Shown here piece by piece: positions 43,786 to 53,481 of a DNA stretch of 64,000 bases (positions are counted from its first letter, which is position 1; each line of letters starts with the position of its first letter). The position numbers and the translations under genes are program-made. The stretch is from Methylobacterium sp. UNC378MF (lineage in GTDB: Bacteria; Pseudomonadota; Alphaproteobacteria; Rhizobiales; Beijerinckiaceae), in NCBI RefSeq assembly GCF_900103195.1, contig NZ_FMWU01000007.1, positions 1 through 64,000 on the forward strand. Direction: 5' to 3'. Under the pieces are notes generated by a model that saw only the letters and a list, made by a program, of their open reading frames with translations, was not told the origin of the DNA and did not search any database.

Positions 43786-44289
43786 ATGTACCACGACGTC
43801 GTCTCCCAATGCGCCAGCACGTTGAGGCTCGTCGACGCCTGGCTCGACAAGGCCGAGGAGCATGCCACGGAGCGGAAGTTCGACGCCGGCGTGCTGGCCT
43901 CCGCGCGCCTCGCCCCCGACATGGCGCCGCTCGCCTACCAGGTCACCAGCGCCTGCGACTACGTGAAGGCGGGGGCCCGGCTCGCCGGCCTGGCGCCGCC
44001 CCGGCACGACGACACCGAGACGACGTTCCCGGAACTGCGCACCCGCGTCGCGAAGACCCTCTCGTTCATCGAGGGCGTCGAAGCACATGCTTACGGCGGA
44101 GCCGCCGAACGAAAGATCACGCTTCCGTGGGCGCCGGGAAAAACCCTCGCGGCCAAGGACTAAGTGCTGCAGATCACCATACCCAACGTCTATTTCCACC
44201 TCGCCATGATCTACGTGATCCTCCGCCACAACGGAGTCGATCTCGGGAAGATGGACTTCCTCGGAGAACTGAACTTCGAGAAGCCATGA
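43786..44289 (+). pseudogene. DUF1993 protein gene with a premature stop
   Basis: The frame from ATG 43786 gives the DUF1993 N-terminus (MYHDVVSQCASTLRLVDAWL, FDAGVLASARLAPDMAPLAY) but stops at TAA 44161-44163. In the same frame immediately afterwards comes the missing end: VLQITIPNVYFHLAMIYVIL, RHNGVDLGKMDFLGELNF, EKP, stop 44287-44289. The stop replaces what is usually an aromatic codon, so a single TAC to TAA change would explain it. The 125-aa truncated product lacks the final membrane-like helix. Confidence 0.75.
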
Positions 44290-44342
44290 CCGGACCAGCC
44301 GGCCGGACGACCCAAGGCAATCCCCAACTGAGGAGAACGACG

Positions 44343-44906
44343 ATGTCACTTCAAGGAAAGCGCGCCCTCGTCACCGGCGCGAGCCGCGGCATCGGCGCCG
44401 CAATCGCCAAGGCCCTGGCCGCCGAGGGGGCCGACGTGGCCATCACCTACGAGAAGTCGGCGGACGCCGCCGCGGGCGTCGTTCGCGCCGTCGAGGAGCA
44501 GGGCCGCCGCGGCGTCGCCATCCAGGCCGACAGCGCCGACCCGGACGCGGTCGGGGCCTCCGTCGGAAAGGCCGTCGAGGCGCTCGGCGGGCTGGACATC
44601 CTCGTCAACAACGCGGGGATCATCCGCTTCTCCGAGGTCAAGGACATGGCGCTCTCGGACAACCTCTACGTCGCCCTCTACGGGCAGGGACGCGTCATGG
44701 TGTTCAATCCGAAAGGCATCCCCATCGGGCAGGTGCTGCTGCCGGGCCGGGACGAGGGCCACCACCTGCGCACCACCAGCATGGCGCTCAGGCTGGGCAC
44801 CGATGAGCTCCTCATCGTGACGAGCGACGGCGATGGTGGCCGGGGCGCGACCATCTTCCGCGCCGGGGCTTTCGCCAAAGCGCTGCCCCTTTTTGGAAAT
44901 CGTTGA
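44343..44906 (+). CDS. Chimeric gene: SDR N-terminus joined in frame to an SMP-30/gluconolactonase C-terminus
   Basis: 187 aa. Residues 1 to about 100 are an SDR start (KRALVTGASRGIGAAIAKAL, AEALGG-like EALGGLDILVNNAGIIRFS) but lack the YxxxK active site. From about 105 the protein becomes the last part of an SMP-30 / gluconolactonase beta-propeller (DNLYVALYGQGRVMVFNPKG, IPIGQVLLPGRDEGHH, ELLIVTSDGDGGRGATIFRA). Neither half is complete, so the product is unlikely to be an enzyme. A deletion joining two neighbouring genes is the simplest origin. A ribosome site (GAGGAG) precedes the ATG. Confidence 0.75.
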   Translation: MSLQGKRALVTGASRGIGAAIAKALAAEGADVAITYEKSADAAAGVVRAVEEQGRRGVAIQADSADPDAVGASVGKAVEALGGLDILVNNAGIIRFSEVKDMALSDNLYVALYGQGRVMVFNPKGIPIGQVLLPGRDEGHHLRTTSMALRLGTDELLIVTSDGDGGRGATIFRAGAFAKALPLFGNR

Positions 44907-45087
44907 CGATCCCGGTCCTTGCGCATCCTGCCGGGTCGAGCAGGCATCGGCTTCCGATCCCGAGCGGCCTCGGGGATGTCCGCTGGCGGGCCGCCTGTTG
45001 GAGTGGCGCGGCATGGCCGCCATGGATGGAAGATCGACCGGCGGAGCGCGAACCGGTTGTCGGCCTGATCTCCGCGCTCGCTCCTGC

Positions 45088-46044
45088 TCAACCGTGCGCG
45101 ATCATCTCACGGCTCCCGCGAACCGCGTCTTGCGGAACCGACTTGTCAATGGCCGACAGGGTTTCAGGCGACAGCCGTAAGGGCGATGCCAACGCTTCAG
45201 TCAGACGCTCCGGCGTGCGAGCGCCGACCAGGGGGACGATGTCGTCGCCCTGGCTTGCAGCCCAACCGATGGCCGCCTGCGCGATCGTGATCCCGTAAGT
45301 CCGCGCGACTTGGTGCAGCGCGCCCGCAAGCTCTCCGTTGCGAGCCCGGTTCACCCCTTGGAAACGTGGGAAGACGGTCGCCCGGAAGTCGCCCGCGCCG
45401 CTTCCCGAACTGCCCGTCAGAAGGCCCCGGCCGAGGACGCCGTAGGCCGTGACACCGATGCCGAGCTCTCGGCAGGTCGGCAACACCTCGCTTTCGATGT
45501 CGCGGGACATGAGCCCATACTCGAATTGCAGCGCCGTGACCGGATGCGCCGCGTGGGCCCGCCGCAAGGTCGCGGCATCGACGTTGGTGATGCCGACGTG
45601 CCGGACGTAACCCTGCCGCACGAGGTCTCCTATGGCCCCGACCGTGTCCTCGACCGGGACGGCCGGGTCGAGACCCGTCTGGTAGAGATCGACGTGGTCG
45701 GTCCCGAGACGCCGTAGCGAGTAGGCCAACGCGGTCTTCACGGCGGAAGGGCGCGCGTCGGTCCCGACGAACGCGCCGTCCGGCCCTCGCTGGGCGCCGA
45801 ACTTTACCTGGATGAAAGCCCTGCCGCGTTTACCGCGCAGGCCCTCGGCCAAGAGCAATTCGTTGTGGCCCATGCCGTAGAAGTCGCCCGTGTCGAACAG
45901 GGTGACCCCCGCCTCGATTGCCGCCGAGATCGTGGCAAGGGCGGCGGCACGGTCACTGTGGCCGTAGAACTCCGACATGCCCATGCAGCCGAGGCCGATT
46001 GCCGACACCATCGGCCCGTTCGGGCCGAGACGACGCGTCTCCAT
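45088..46044 (-). CDS. Aldo/keto reductase
   Basis: 318 aa, an (alpha/beta)8 barrel. It begins METRRLGPNGPMVSAIGLGC and has GVTLFDTGDFYGMGHNELLL (catalytic Asp and Tyr), IQVKFG (Lys), and GLDPAVPVEDTVGAIGDLVR. In the family the usual active-site His occurs in the YxQHRxDP stretch; here it reads YQTGLDP, as in a variant branch. The C-terminal cofactor motif is IVPLVGARTPERLTEAL. It should reduce aldehydes or ketones with NADPH. It is divergent from a LysR regulator. Confidence 0.88.
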   Translation of the reverse strand: METRRLGPNGPMVSAIGLGCMGMSEFYGHSDRAAALATISAAIEAGVTLFDTGDFYGMGHNELLLAEGLRGKRGRAFIQVKFGAQRGPDGAFVGTDARPSAVKTALAYSLRRLGTDHVDLYQTGLDPAVPVEDTVGAIGDLVRQGYVRHVGITNVDAATLRRAHAAHPVTALQFEYGLMSRDIESEVLPTCRELGIGVTAYGVLGRGLLTGSSGSGAGDFRATVFPRFQGVNRARNGELAGALHQVARTYGITIAQAAIGWAASQGDDIVPLVGARTPERLTEALASPLRLSPETLSAIDKSVPQDAVRGSREMIAHG

Positions 46045-46157
46045 TGCACCCTCCATTCATGAACCCCATCGGCGGGGCTCCCGAGAATGCAGTAGGCCAT
46101 CGACCTATTGTCCGATAAGACGCACACGCACGAACGAGGCGTTCGCGGAGCCGGACA

Positions 46158-47045
46158 ATGGCAGGTGCCGACCTCAATGACCTGGGTTCGTTCATGCGGG
46201 TCGCCGATGCCGGAGGTTTTCGGGCCGCCGCGCAACGCCATGGCGTTTCGGCCTCCTCACTCAGTGATGCCGTCCAGCGGCTGGAACAGGCGACGGGCGT
46301 CCGCCTCTTCAATCGAACCACCAGGAGCATCGTGCCGACGGAGGCTGGTCAGCGGCTCCTGGAAAGGCTGCGTCCCGCCCTGACGGAAATCGCGGTGGCC
46401 TACGACGACCTGACGCCCGGTGGTGAGCCGGGCGGCACGCTGAAGCTCGATGTGCCCGGCGTCGTCGCACGCCACATCCTCCCCCCGATCGCCGCCGCCT
46501 TTCTCGCCGCCCATCCTCGCATCCGACTTGAGATCAGCGTGACCGAAGGCTTGGTCGACGTCATGGAAGCGGGATGCGTCGCTGGCATCCGCTACGACGA
46601 GCACATCGCAGCCGACATGATGGCAGTGCCAATCGGACCGAGGCGTCAGCGGTATGTTGGCGTGGCGTCCCCGGCGTATCTGGCCGCATACGGCACGCCA
46701 CGCCATCCGGCGGAACTGGAAGCCCATGCGGGCATCGGGCACCTGTTCCCGAGCGGACGTGTGGCCGTCTGGGAATTCGAGCGAGATGGCGAACGGATCA
46801 GGGTGCGGCCGGAAGGGCGGCTGATAACCACCTCAAGCGACATCCAGGTCGCCGCAGCCATCGCTGGAAACGGCGTCTTGTTCACCTTCGAGGAGTTCGT
46901 TGCCCATCATGTCGAGCGCGGTGAGCTCACCACCCTGTTGGACGACTGGCCGCTGGAGTTTGACGGACCCCGCATCAACTTCCCTCGGAGCCATCGCCGC
47001 GATCCGGCGCTCGCGGCCTTCGTACGCTTCGTGAGAGCACTTTAG
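46158..47045 (+). CDS. LysR-family regulator
   Basis: 295 aa. The N-terminal HTH (about 5-65) is LGSFMRVADAGGFRAAAQRH, GVSASSLSDAVQRLEQATGV and RLFNRTTRSIVPTEAGQRLL. The C-terminal substrate domain has PGGTLKLDVPGVVARHILPP. It is divergent from the aldo/keto reductase, its probable target, across 113 bp. Confidence 0.9.
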   Translation: MAGADLNDLGSFMRVADAGGFRAAAQRHGVSASSLSDAVQRLEQATGVRLFNRTTRSIVPTEAGQRLLERLRPALTEIAVAYDDLTPGGEPGGTLKLDVPGVVARHILPPIAAAFLAAHPRIRLEISVTEGLVDVMEAGCVAGIRYDEHIAADMMAVPIGPRRQRYVGVASPAYLAAYGTPRHPAELEAHAGIGHLFPSGRVAVWEFERDGERIRVRPEGRLITTSSDIQVAAAIAGNGVLFTFEEFVAHHVERGELTTLLDDWPLEFDGPRINFPRSHRRDPALAAFVRFVRAL

Positions 47046-47253
47046 CGCATTCCCATGCGGCCTCGGTCGAGGGCTGGTGGTCAGCTTCCAGGCGCGGCGC
47101 CGAAGCCCGCCTGCCACCCTGGGCGGTCCTTCTCCCTGCCGAGCCGATCAGGTTGGACCGCGAATCCGTCGGGATTCGGCCATCTCGATCCGGCGCGCCG
47201 CGCATGGATGCGGCCATGCTCGCCGGATGACCATCGGCGAACCCTGGCGCGCC

Positions 47254-48147
47254 TCAGCCCCGGTAACGCAAGGCCTCGACCAAGACAGCGAATGCCGGCG
47301 AGGCCTGGCGGCGGCTCGGGTAGTAGAGGTGGTAGCCCGGGAACGGGTCGCACCAGTCCCCCAGCACCCGCACGAGGCGGCCCGCCTCCACGTCGGCCAG
47401 GACCTGGTCGTCCGGGAGGTAGGCCAACCCGACGCCCGCCAGGGCCGCGCCCCGGGCCAGGTGCAGGCTGGTGAGCGCGACCTGCCCCTCCACCCGGACG
47501 TCGAGCCCGACCCCCGCCTTCTCGAACTCCCAGGGGAAGTTCCCGCCGCGCGTCAGGCGACGCAGGTTGATGCAGCGGTGGGCCGTCAGGTCCTCCGGTC
47601 GCTCCGGCGCGGGGCGGGTGTCGAGATAGGCGGGCGAACCGACGACGGCCATGCGCATGGCGGGGCCGATGCGAACCGCCACCATGTCCTTCTCGACCTC
47701 CTCGCCGAGCCGCACGCCGGCGTCGAAGCGCTCGGCCACGATGTTCGTAAGCCCGTCGTGGCTGACCACCTCGACGTTGATGTCGGGGTAGTCCGGCAGC
47801 AGCCTCTCCAGGACCGGCCACAGGACCATCTCGGCCGCGTGCTCGGATGCGGTGATGCGGACCGTGCCCGCCGGCTTGTCCCGGAGCTCGGTCAGGGCCG
47901 CGAGATCGGCCTCCAGGCCCTCGAACTGGGGGCCGACGACGCGCAGCAGGTGCTCGCCGGCCGCGGTCGGCGTCACGCTGCGCGTCGAGCGGTTCAGCAA
48001 CTGCAGGCCGAGCCGCCCCTCCAGGCCGTTCACGGCGTGGCTCAGCGCCGACTGGGTCACGCCCAGGCGCGTCGCGGCGCGGGTGAAGCTGCCCTCCCGG
48101 GCCACGGTCGCGAAGTTGAGCAGGTCGGTCAGGTTCTCACGCAGCAT
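47254..48147 (-). CDS. LysR-family regulator of the aldehyde oxidase operon
   Basis: 297 aa. The HTH (about 5-65) is LTDLLNFATVAREGSFTRAA, TRLGVTQSALSHAVNGLEGR and LGLQLLNRSTRSVTPTAAGE. The substrate domain begins at VRITASEHAAEMVLWPVLER. It is divergent from the PaoA-like gene at 48364 across 216 bp, so it most likely controls the molybdenum oxidase operon. Confidence 0.9.
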   Translation of the reverse strand: MLRENLTDLLNFATVAREGSFTRAATRLGVTQSALSHAVNGLEGRLGLQLLNRSTRSVTPTAAGEHLLRVVGPQFEGLEADLAALTELRDKPAGTVRITASEHAAEMVLWPVLERLLPDYPDINVEVVSHDGLTNIVAERFDAGVRLGEEVEKDMVAVRIGPAMRMAVVGSPAYLDTRPAPERPEDLTAHRCINLRRLTRGGNFPWEFEKAGVGLDVRVEGQVALTSLHLARGAALAGVGLAYLPDDQVLADVEAGRLVRVLGDWCDPFPGYHLYYPSRRQASPAFAVLVEALRYRG

Positions 48148-48363
48148 CGATGTCCCGGGACCGTGCCCCGTCGAACGGGAACGGCCCGCGAGCCTCGCTC
48201 ACGGGAAGCGGCACGTCCAGCCCGATCCATAAGCATGGTTCATAGCCTCATGCCGGTTTGAGCGCCTAATCGCCACGTGCCGGCACCGCTACCTTGCAGG
48301 TCATCCAAGGTGCCGGGGCTTTCCCGGGCGCCGTGCCTCCAGCGGGCAGGCTCGGAGACCACG

Positions 48364-48999
48364 ATGCGACGACCGAAAGATTTCGAGCTCAATCGGAGGG
48401 ACCTGATGGCCTGCGCCTCGGCCGCCACCGCCATGGCCGCCATGCCCACGGGCACCTCGGCCCGGCCCGCCGGGGGCGAGCAGCCCGTGATGGCCAAGGT
48501 CGGCCTCACGGTGAACGGCGAGCGCCGCGAGCTCGAACTCGACACCCGCACCAGCCTGCTCGACGCCGCGCGCGAGCACCTGCACCTGACCGGGTCCAAG
48601 AAGGGCTGCGACCACGGCCGGTGCGGGGCCTGCACGATGCTCGTCGACGGCCGCCGGATCAACGCCTGCCTGACGCTCGCCGTGATGTACCAGGGCTCCG
48701 AGATCACCACCATCGAGGGGCTGGGCCAGCCGGGCGACCTGCACCCGATGCAGGCCGCCTTCATCAGGCACGACGGCTTCCAGTGCGGCTTCTGCACGCC
48801 GGGCCAGATCTGCTCGTCCGTCGCGGTCCTGAGGGAGATCGAGGCCGGCATCCCGAGCCACGCGACCGCGGACCTGGGCAAGGTCGCCTTCTCCGAGGAC
48901 GAGGTGCGCGAGCGCATGAGCGGCAACATCTGCCGCTGCGGCGCATACCCGAACATCGTCGCGGCCATCCGCGAGGTCCACGAGGGAGCCCGCGGATGA
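48364..48999 (+). CDS. paoA: Aldehyde oxidase [2Fe-2S] subunit, PaoA-like
   Basis: 211 aa. A twin-arginine signal ([20 protein letters not shown]) suggests periplasmic export with its partners. The plant-type [2Fe-2S] site is [20 protein letters not shown] then NACL, and the second cluster [12 protein letters not shown] with CRCGAYPN. The longer frame from 48277 adds no conserved residue; the ATG at 48364 follows GGAGACC. It overlaps the next gene by 4 bp, first of a three-subunit operon. Confidence 0.92.
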   Translation: MRRPKDFELNRRDLMACASAATAMAAMPTGTSARPAGGEQPVMAKVGLTVNGERRELELDTRTSLLDAAREHLHLTGSKKGCDHGRCGACTMLVDGRRINACLTLAVMYQGSEITTIEGLGQPGDLHPMQAAFIRHDGFQCGFCTPGQICSSVAVLREIEAGIPSHATADLGKVAFSEDEVRERMSGNICRCGAYPNIVAAIREVHEGARG

Positions 49000-49946
49000 A
49001 GCCCTTCACCTACGAGCGCCCGGGCACCCCGGCCGAGGCGGCGGCCGCCGCGGCGAGCACGCCCGGCGCCAGGTTCATCGCCGGCGGCACCAACCTCCTC
49101 GACCTGATGAAGCTGCAGGTCGAGACGCCGGCGCACCTCGTCGACGTCAACGGGCTCGGCCTCGACGGGATCGAGCCGACGCCCGAGGGCGGCCTGCGCA
49201 TCGGGGCCCTGGTCAGCAACACCGACCTCGCGGCCGACGCGCGCGTCCGGAAGGACTACGCCGTGCTCTCCCGCGCGCTCCTGGCGGGCGCCTCCGGGCA
49301 GCTCCGTAACAGGGCGACCACCGCCGGAAACCTGCTCCAGCGGACGCGCTGCCCGTACTTCTACGACACCGCCCAACCCTGCAACAAACGCCGGCCGGGC
49401 TCGGGCTGCGCCGCGCTCGACGGGGTCAGCCGGCAACTCGCGGTCGTCGGATCGAGCGAGGCCTGCATCGCCACGAACCCGAGCGACATGGCTGTGGCCA
49501 TGCGCATACTCGACGCCACGGTCGAGACCGTCGACGCCGAGGGTACCCGGCGCAGGATCGGGATGGCCGATTTCCACCGGCTGCCCGACGAGCGGCCCGA
49601 ACTCGACACGACGCTCAGGCCCGGCGAACTCGTCACCGCGGTGACGCTGCCGAAGCCGCTCGGCGGGGCGCACGTCTACCGCAAGGTTCGCGACCGGGCG
49701 TCCTATGCCTTCGCGCTGGTCTCGGTCGCCGCGGTCGTCCGGCCGGACGGAACGGGCCGGGTCGCCTTCGGCGGCCTGGCGCACAAGCCCTGGCGGGTCG
49801 AGGCGGCCGAGGCCGACCTGCCCCGGGGCGCGCGGGCGGTCGCCGAGGGCGTGCTGGCAGGTGCCAGGCCGACCCACGAGAACGCGTTCAAGCTGAAGCT
49901 CGCCGAGCGGACCCTCGGCGCGGTGCTCCACCAGGCGAGGGCCTGA
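48996..49946 (+). CDS. paoB: Aldehyde oxidase FAD/[4Fe-4S] subunit, PaoB-like
   Basis: 316 aa. The FAD fold has [33 protein letters not shown] and [20 protein letters not shown]. The four-Cys insertion [20 protein letters not shown] is the [4Fe-4S] binding segment particular to PaoB and absent from ordinary xanthine dehydrogenase FAD subunits. The ATG at 48996 overlaps the upstream gene, and the next gene starts 3 bp after the stop. Confidence 0.92.
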   Translation: MKPFTYERPGTPAEAAAAAASTPGARFIAGGTNLLDLMKLQVETPAHLVDVNGLGLDGIEPTPEGGLRIGALVSNTDLAADARVRKDYAVLSRALLAGASGQLRNRATTAGNLLQRTRCPYFYDTAQPCNKRRPGSGCAALDGVSRQLAVVGSSEACIATNPSDMAVAMRILDATVETVDAEGTRRRIGMADFHRLPDERPELDTTLRPGELVTAVTLPKPLGGAHVYRKVRDRASYAFALVSVAAVVRPDGTGRVAFGGLAHKPWRVEAAEADLPRGARAVAEGVLAGARPTHENAFKLKLAERTLGAVLHQARA

Positions 49947-49949
49947 TCC

Positions 49950-52157
49950 ATGAAGTTCGACACCCCCGCGGGCGCCAACCCCATCGACCGGCTCAAGGTC
50001 GTGGGCAAGCCGACCGACCGGATCGACGGCCCGCGCAAGACGACCGGCACCGCCCCCTATGCCAATGACTGGCACGATCCGCAGTCCAGGCTCGCATACG
50101 GCTACGTCGTCGGCGCCGGGATCGGCAAGGGCCGCATAGCCGGCATGGACGTGTCCCGGGCCGAAGCGGCGGCAGGCGTGCTCGCGGTCGTGACCGCGGC
50201 GAACGCGGGCAAGCTCGACCGCGGCGCCTTCTATGTCGCCCGAGCGCTCGCCGGACCGGACGTGGACCACTACCACCAGGCCGTTGCGCTGGTCGTCGCC
50301 GAGACCTTCGAGCAGGCCCGCGCCGCGGCCGCACTGGTCCGGGTGGATTACGTCCGGTCCGAGGGCGTCTTCGACCTCGCGGCGGCGAAGGACACCGCCG
50401 TCGCGCCGAAGGCCGGCCCCTTCGTCTCGCCGGAGGCGAAGGCCGGCGACTTCGAGGCGGCCTTCGCCACGGCGCCGGTCAGGATCGACGAGAGTTACGG
50501 CACGCCCGACCACGCCCACGCGATGATGGAGCCCCATGCCACCGTGGCGTCCTGGGACGGGGACCGCCTCACCCTCTGGACCGCCATCCAGCAGATGAAC
50601 TGGGGCGTGCGGGACATCGCCAAGACGCTCGGCATCGCCAAGGGGAATGTCCGCCTCGTCTCGCCCTTCATCGGCGGCGGCTTCGGCGGCAAGGGCACGA
50701 TCCTGTCCGACGCCGTGCTCGCCTCGCTCGGCGCCCGCGCGGCGGGGCGCCCGGTGAAGGTGTCGCTGCCGCGTCCGCTGATGTTCAACAACGTGACCCA
50801 CCGTCCGGCCACCATCCAGCGCATCCGCATCGGGGCGGGCCCGGACGGGCGGATCACCGCCATCGGCCATGAGAGCTGGTCCGGCAACCTGCCCGATGGC
50901 CCGCCCGAGACCGCGACGGAGCCGACCCGCCTGCTCTACGCAGGGCCCAACCGGCTGATGCGCATGCACCTGGCGCGCCTCGACCTGCCCGAGGGCGGCG
51001 CCATGCGGGCCCCGGGCGAGGCCCCCGGGATGATGGCGCTTGAGATCGCCATGGACGAGATGGCGGAGCGGCTGGGGATGGACCCCGTCGCCTTCCGCGT
51101 CCTGAACGACACCCAGGTCGATCCGGAGAACCCGAGGCGACCCTTCTCGCGGCGGCAGTTGGTCGAGTGCCTCCGCCGGGGCGCAGAACTCTTCGGCTGG
51201 GAACGGCGCGTGGCCAAGCCCGGCCAGGTTCGCGACGGGCGCTGGCTCGTCGGAATGGGCATGGCCTCCGCGATCCGCGGCGCGCCCGTGATGAGGTCCG
51301 CCGCCCGGGTCCGCCTCGACGGCCGTGGCATGGTCACGGTCGAGACCGACATGACCGACATCGGCACCGGCAGCTACACCATCATCGCCCAGACCGCCGC
51401 CGAGATGATGGGCCTGCCGCTCGACAGGGTCGTGGTCCGGTTGGGGGATTCGGCCTATCCGGAGTCCCCCGGCTCGGGCGGGCAGTGGGGCGCCGCCTCC
51501 TCGACCGCCGGCGTCTACGCCGCCTGCGTGAAGCTGCGCGAGGCCGTGGCCCGGCGGCTCGGGTTCAACGCCACGGACGCGGTGTTCGAGGACGGCCAGG
51601 TCCGCGCGGGCAACCGGAGCGAGCCGCTCGTCCGGGCGGCCGCCGGGGGCGAGCTCGTGGCCGAGGACGGCGTCGAGTACGGCGACCTCGCCGAGTGGTT
51701 CGCGCTGCAAACCTTCGGCGCCCACTTCGTCGAGGTCGGCGTGGACGTCGACACCGCAGAGGTGCGGGTGCGGCGCATGCTGGCGGTCTGCGCGGCGGGC
51801 CGCATCCTCAGTCCCAAGGCCGCCCGCAGCCAGATCATCGGCGGGATGACCATGGGCATCGGCGCGGCGCTGATGGAGGAGCTCGCCGTCGATGCGAGGC
51901 GGGGCTTCTTCGTGAACCACGACCTCGCCGGCTACGAGGTGCCGGTCCACGCCGACATCCCGGACCTGCAGGTGTCCTTCCTCGACGAGATCGACCCTGC
52001 CGCCTCTCCGCTCAAGGCCAAGGGCGTCGGCGAGCTCGGGATCTCGGGAGCCGCCGCCGCGGTGGCCAACGCGGTCCACAACGCAACCGGCGTGCGGGTC
52101 CGGGATTACCCGGTGACCCTCGACAAGCTCCTCGGCGGCATGCCGGAAGCTGCCTGA
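49950..52157 (+). CDS. paoC: Aldehyde oxidase molybdopterin catalytic subunit, PaoC-like
   Basis: 735 aa. Molybdopterin cytosine dinucleotide loops are visible: FIGGGFGGKGTILSDAVLAS, GGAMRAPGEAPGMMALEIAM and GGQWGAASSTAGVYAAC. The catalytic base Glu lies in LKAKGVGELGISGAAAAVAN near the C-terminus. The complex oxidises aldehydes in the periplasm. No XdhC/PaoD chaperone gene is in the window; cofactor insertion must come from elsewhere. Confidence 0.93.
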   Translation: MKFDTPAGANPIDRLKVVGKPTDRIDGPRKTTGTAPYANDWHDPQSRLAYGYVVGAGIGKGRIAGMDVSRAEAAAGVLAVVTAANAGKLDRGAFYVARALAGPDVDHYHQAVALVVAETFEQARAAAALVRVDYVRSEGVFDLAAAKDTAVAPKAGPFVSPEAKAGDFEAAFATAPVRIDESYGTPDHAHAMMEPHATVASWDGDRLTLWTAIQQMNWGVRDIAKTLGIAKGNVRLVSPFIGGGFGGKGTILSDAVLASLGARAAGRPVKVSLPRPLMFNNVTHRPATIQRIRIGAGPDGRITAIGHESWSGNLPDGPPETATEPTRLLYAGPNRLMRMHLARLDLPEGGAMRAPGEAPGMMALEIAMDEMAERLGMDPVAFRVLNDTQVDPENPRRPFSRRQLVECLRRGAELFGWERRVAKPGQVRDGRWLVGMGMASAIRGAPVMRSAARVRLDGRGMVTVETDMTDIGTGSYTIIAQTAAEMMGLPLDRVVVRLGDSAYPESPGSGGQWGAASSTAGVYAACVKLREAVARRLGFNATDAVFEDGQVRAGNRSEPLVRAAAGGELVAEDGVEYGDLAEWFALQTFGAHFVEVGVDVDTAEVRVRRMLAVCAAGRILSPKAARSQIIGGMTMGIGAALMEELAVDARRGFFVNHDLAGYEVPVHADIPDLQVSFLDEIDPAASPLKAKGVGELGISGAAAAVANAVHNATGVRVRDYPVTLDKLLGGMPEAA

Positions 52158-52171
52158 ACGGAGGAACGCCG

Positions 52172-52888
52172 ATGCGTCCGAGGATCATCTGCCACATGGT
52201 GGCGTCCGTCGACGGCAAGCTGCATCCGAGCCGCTTCACCGTGCCGGCCGCCGGCGTCGATGCCGGACGGCTCCGCAAGCACTACGACGAGGTCTCCGCC
52301 AAGTTCGGCGCCCAGGGCTGGATGTGCGGGCGCGTGACCATGCAGGAGATCTCGAAGGGGAAGGCCCGGACGGTCAAGGGGCCCGGTATTTCCTCGCGAG
52401 AGCCGTTCGTCGGCGACCGGGGGGACCGGGACCTCGCGGTCGCCATCGACCCGCACGGCAAGGTCCGTTACGGGAAGGACCACCTCCTCGGCGACCACGC
52501 CGTCGCCGTGCTTTCGGAGGGTGTGCCCGACGCCTACCTCGCCGAGCTGCGCGAGGACGGCGTCTCGTACGTGTTCGCCGGGCCGGACGGTCGCGACCTC
52601 GCCAAGGCCATGGACGCGCTTGGCGACACCTTCGGGGTCGAGACCCTCCTGCTGGAAGGCGGCGCGGCCATCAACGGCGCCTTCCTGAAGGCTGGGCTCC
52701 TCGACGAAATCAGCGTGCTCATCCACCCGGCCGTCGACGGCTTGGCCGGCGTCCAGACTATCTTCGAGTACGCGGGCGAGGCCGACGAACGGCCGGGTGC
52801 TGGCCAGGCGCTTCGCCACGTCCACACGGAGACCCTCGACGGCGGGATGGTCTGGCTCCGCTACCAAGTGGAGAAGGCCCCAGCCTGA
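52172..52888 (+). CDS. RibD C-terminal / dihydrofolate reductase-like protein
   Basis: 238 aa. The reductase fold has RIICHMVASVDGKLHPSRFT, GRVTMQEISKGKART, LLLEGGAAINGAFLKAGLLD and EISVLIHPAVDGLAG, as in RibD C-terminal domains. It reduces a pyrimidine or pteridine with NADPH in known members; the substrate here is not evident. GGAGG stands 9 bp before the ATG, 14 bp after PaoC, so it is in the same operon. Confidence 0.87.
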   Translation: MRPRIICHMVASVDGKLHPSRFTVPAAGVDAGRLRKHYDEVSAKFGAQGWMCGRVTMQEISKGKARTVKGPGISSREPFVGDRGDRDLAVAIDPHGKVRYGKDHLLGDHAVAVLSEGVPDAYLAELREDGVSYVFAGPDGRDLAKAMDALGDTFGVETLLLEGGAAINGAFLKAGLLDEISVLIHPAVDGLAGVQTIFEYAGEADERPGAGQALRHVHTETLDGGMVWLRYQVEKAPA

Positions 52889-52937
52889 GTCTCCCCTTCT
52901 CGAAACAGGGACAAACATCGATGGAAGGCTCGCGCCC

Positions 52938-53208
52938 ATGCCGCTTCCCCGCCGCGCCGTCCTCGGCGGCCTCGCCGCGTCCGCCTGGGCCGTCACGTCC
53001 GTGAATGATCACCTTGGGGTTCAGGGACGCCTCGGTGCCGCTCTCCTTCCTCGACGGCAACCAGAAGCCGGTCGGGTACGCGCTCGACATCTGCTACCGC
53101 ATCGCGGACGCCGTGAAGGAGCGTCTCGGCCTGGTGAAACTCGACATCTGCCTCAACGCCGTGACCTCGGCCACGCGCATCCCGCTCATCGCCAGCCAGA
53201 CCGCCTCG
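52938..53208 (+). pseudogene. Amino-acid ABC transporter binding protein remnant
   Basis: ATG 52938 opens a signal peptide (MPLPRRAVLGGLAASAWAVT). In another frame from about 53005 comes a solute-binding protein start: ITLGFRDASVPLSFLDGNQK, PVGYALDICYRIADAVKERL, NAVTSATRIPLIASQT. It then stops matching near 53208. About 40 residues and the frame are lost at the first join, and the distal two thirds are gone. It is a broken gene of the GltI/periplasmic amino-acid binding type. Nothing recognised in 53209-53481. Confidence 0.75.
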
Positions 53209-53481
53209 GCCACGTCTGAGGCCCGAGTCAGCTCTTCTGTCGCCTGTGCCCAATTCGTCCGCAGGACATTGCGGTGGAGCAACGCGTGCCGACGATACCG
53301 AGGGACTGGATGCAGAATCTAACGCGGAAGCGCCTTGTCATAGTGACGTCGGCCTTCGAGGCTGTCTCGAAGAAGCTCAGCCATCGCGCTTCGCAGACTT
53401 CTTTTAACCGTCCACCTCTTTCAGACTCGGTGCCCCATAGCCGCTGTTGTAGAACGTCGATCCAGATTTTTTTAGGCGTAG

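Noticed and set aside
38343..43922. Minus-strand open frame of 1859 codons
   Set aside because: It is antisense to the RND adaptor, permease and PEP-mutase-like gene, whose motifs are clear. Its product is Arg/Asp/Gly/His-rich, as expected for a GC-rich shadow.
48240..52079. Minus-strand open frame of 1279 codons
   Set aside because: Antisense to the PaoABC operon, without any domain and with shadow-type composition.
53186..53290. Minus-strand stretch (NVLRTNWAQATEELTRASDV then AEAVW) resembling the end of an SDR
   Set aside because: The match is short, without other SDR motifs or a clear stop, so a fragment cannot be supported.
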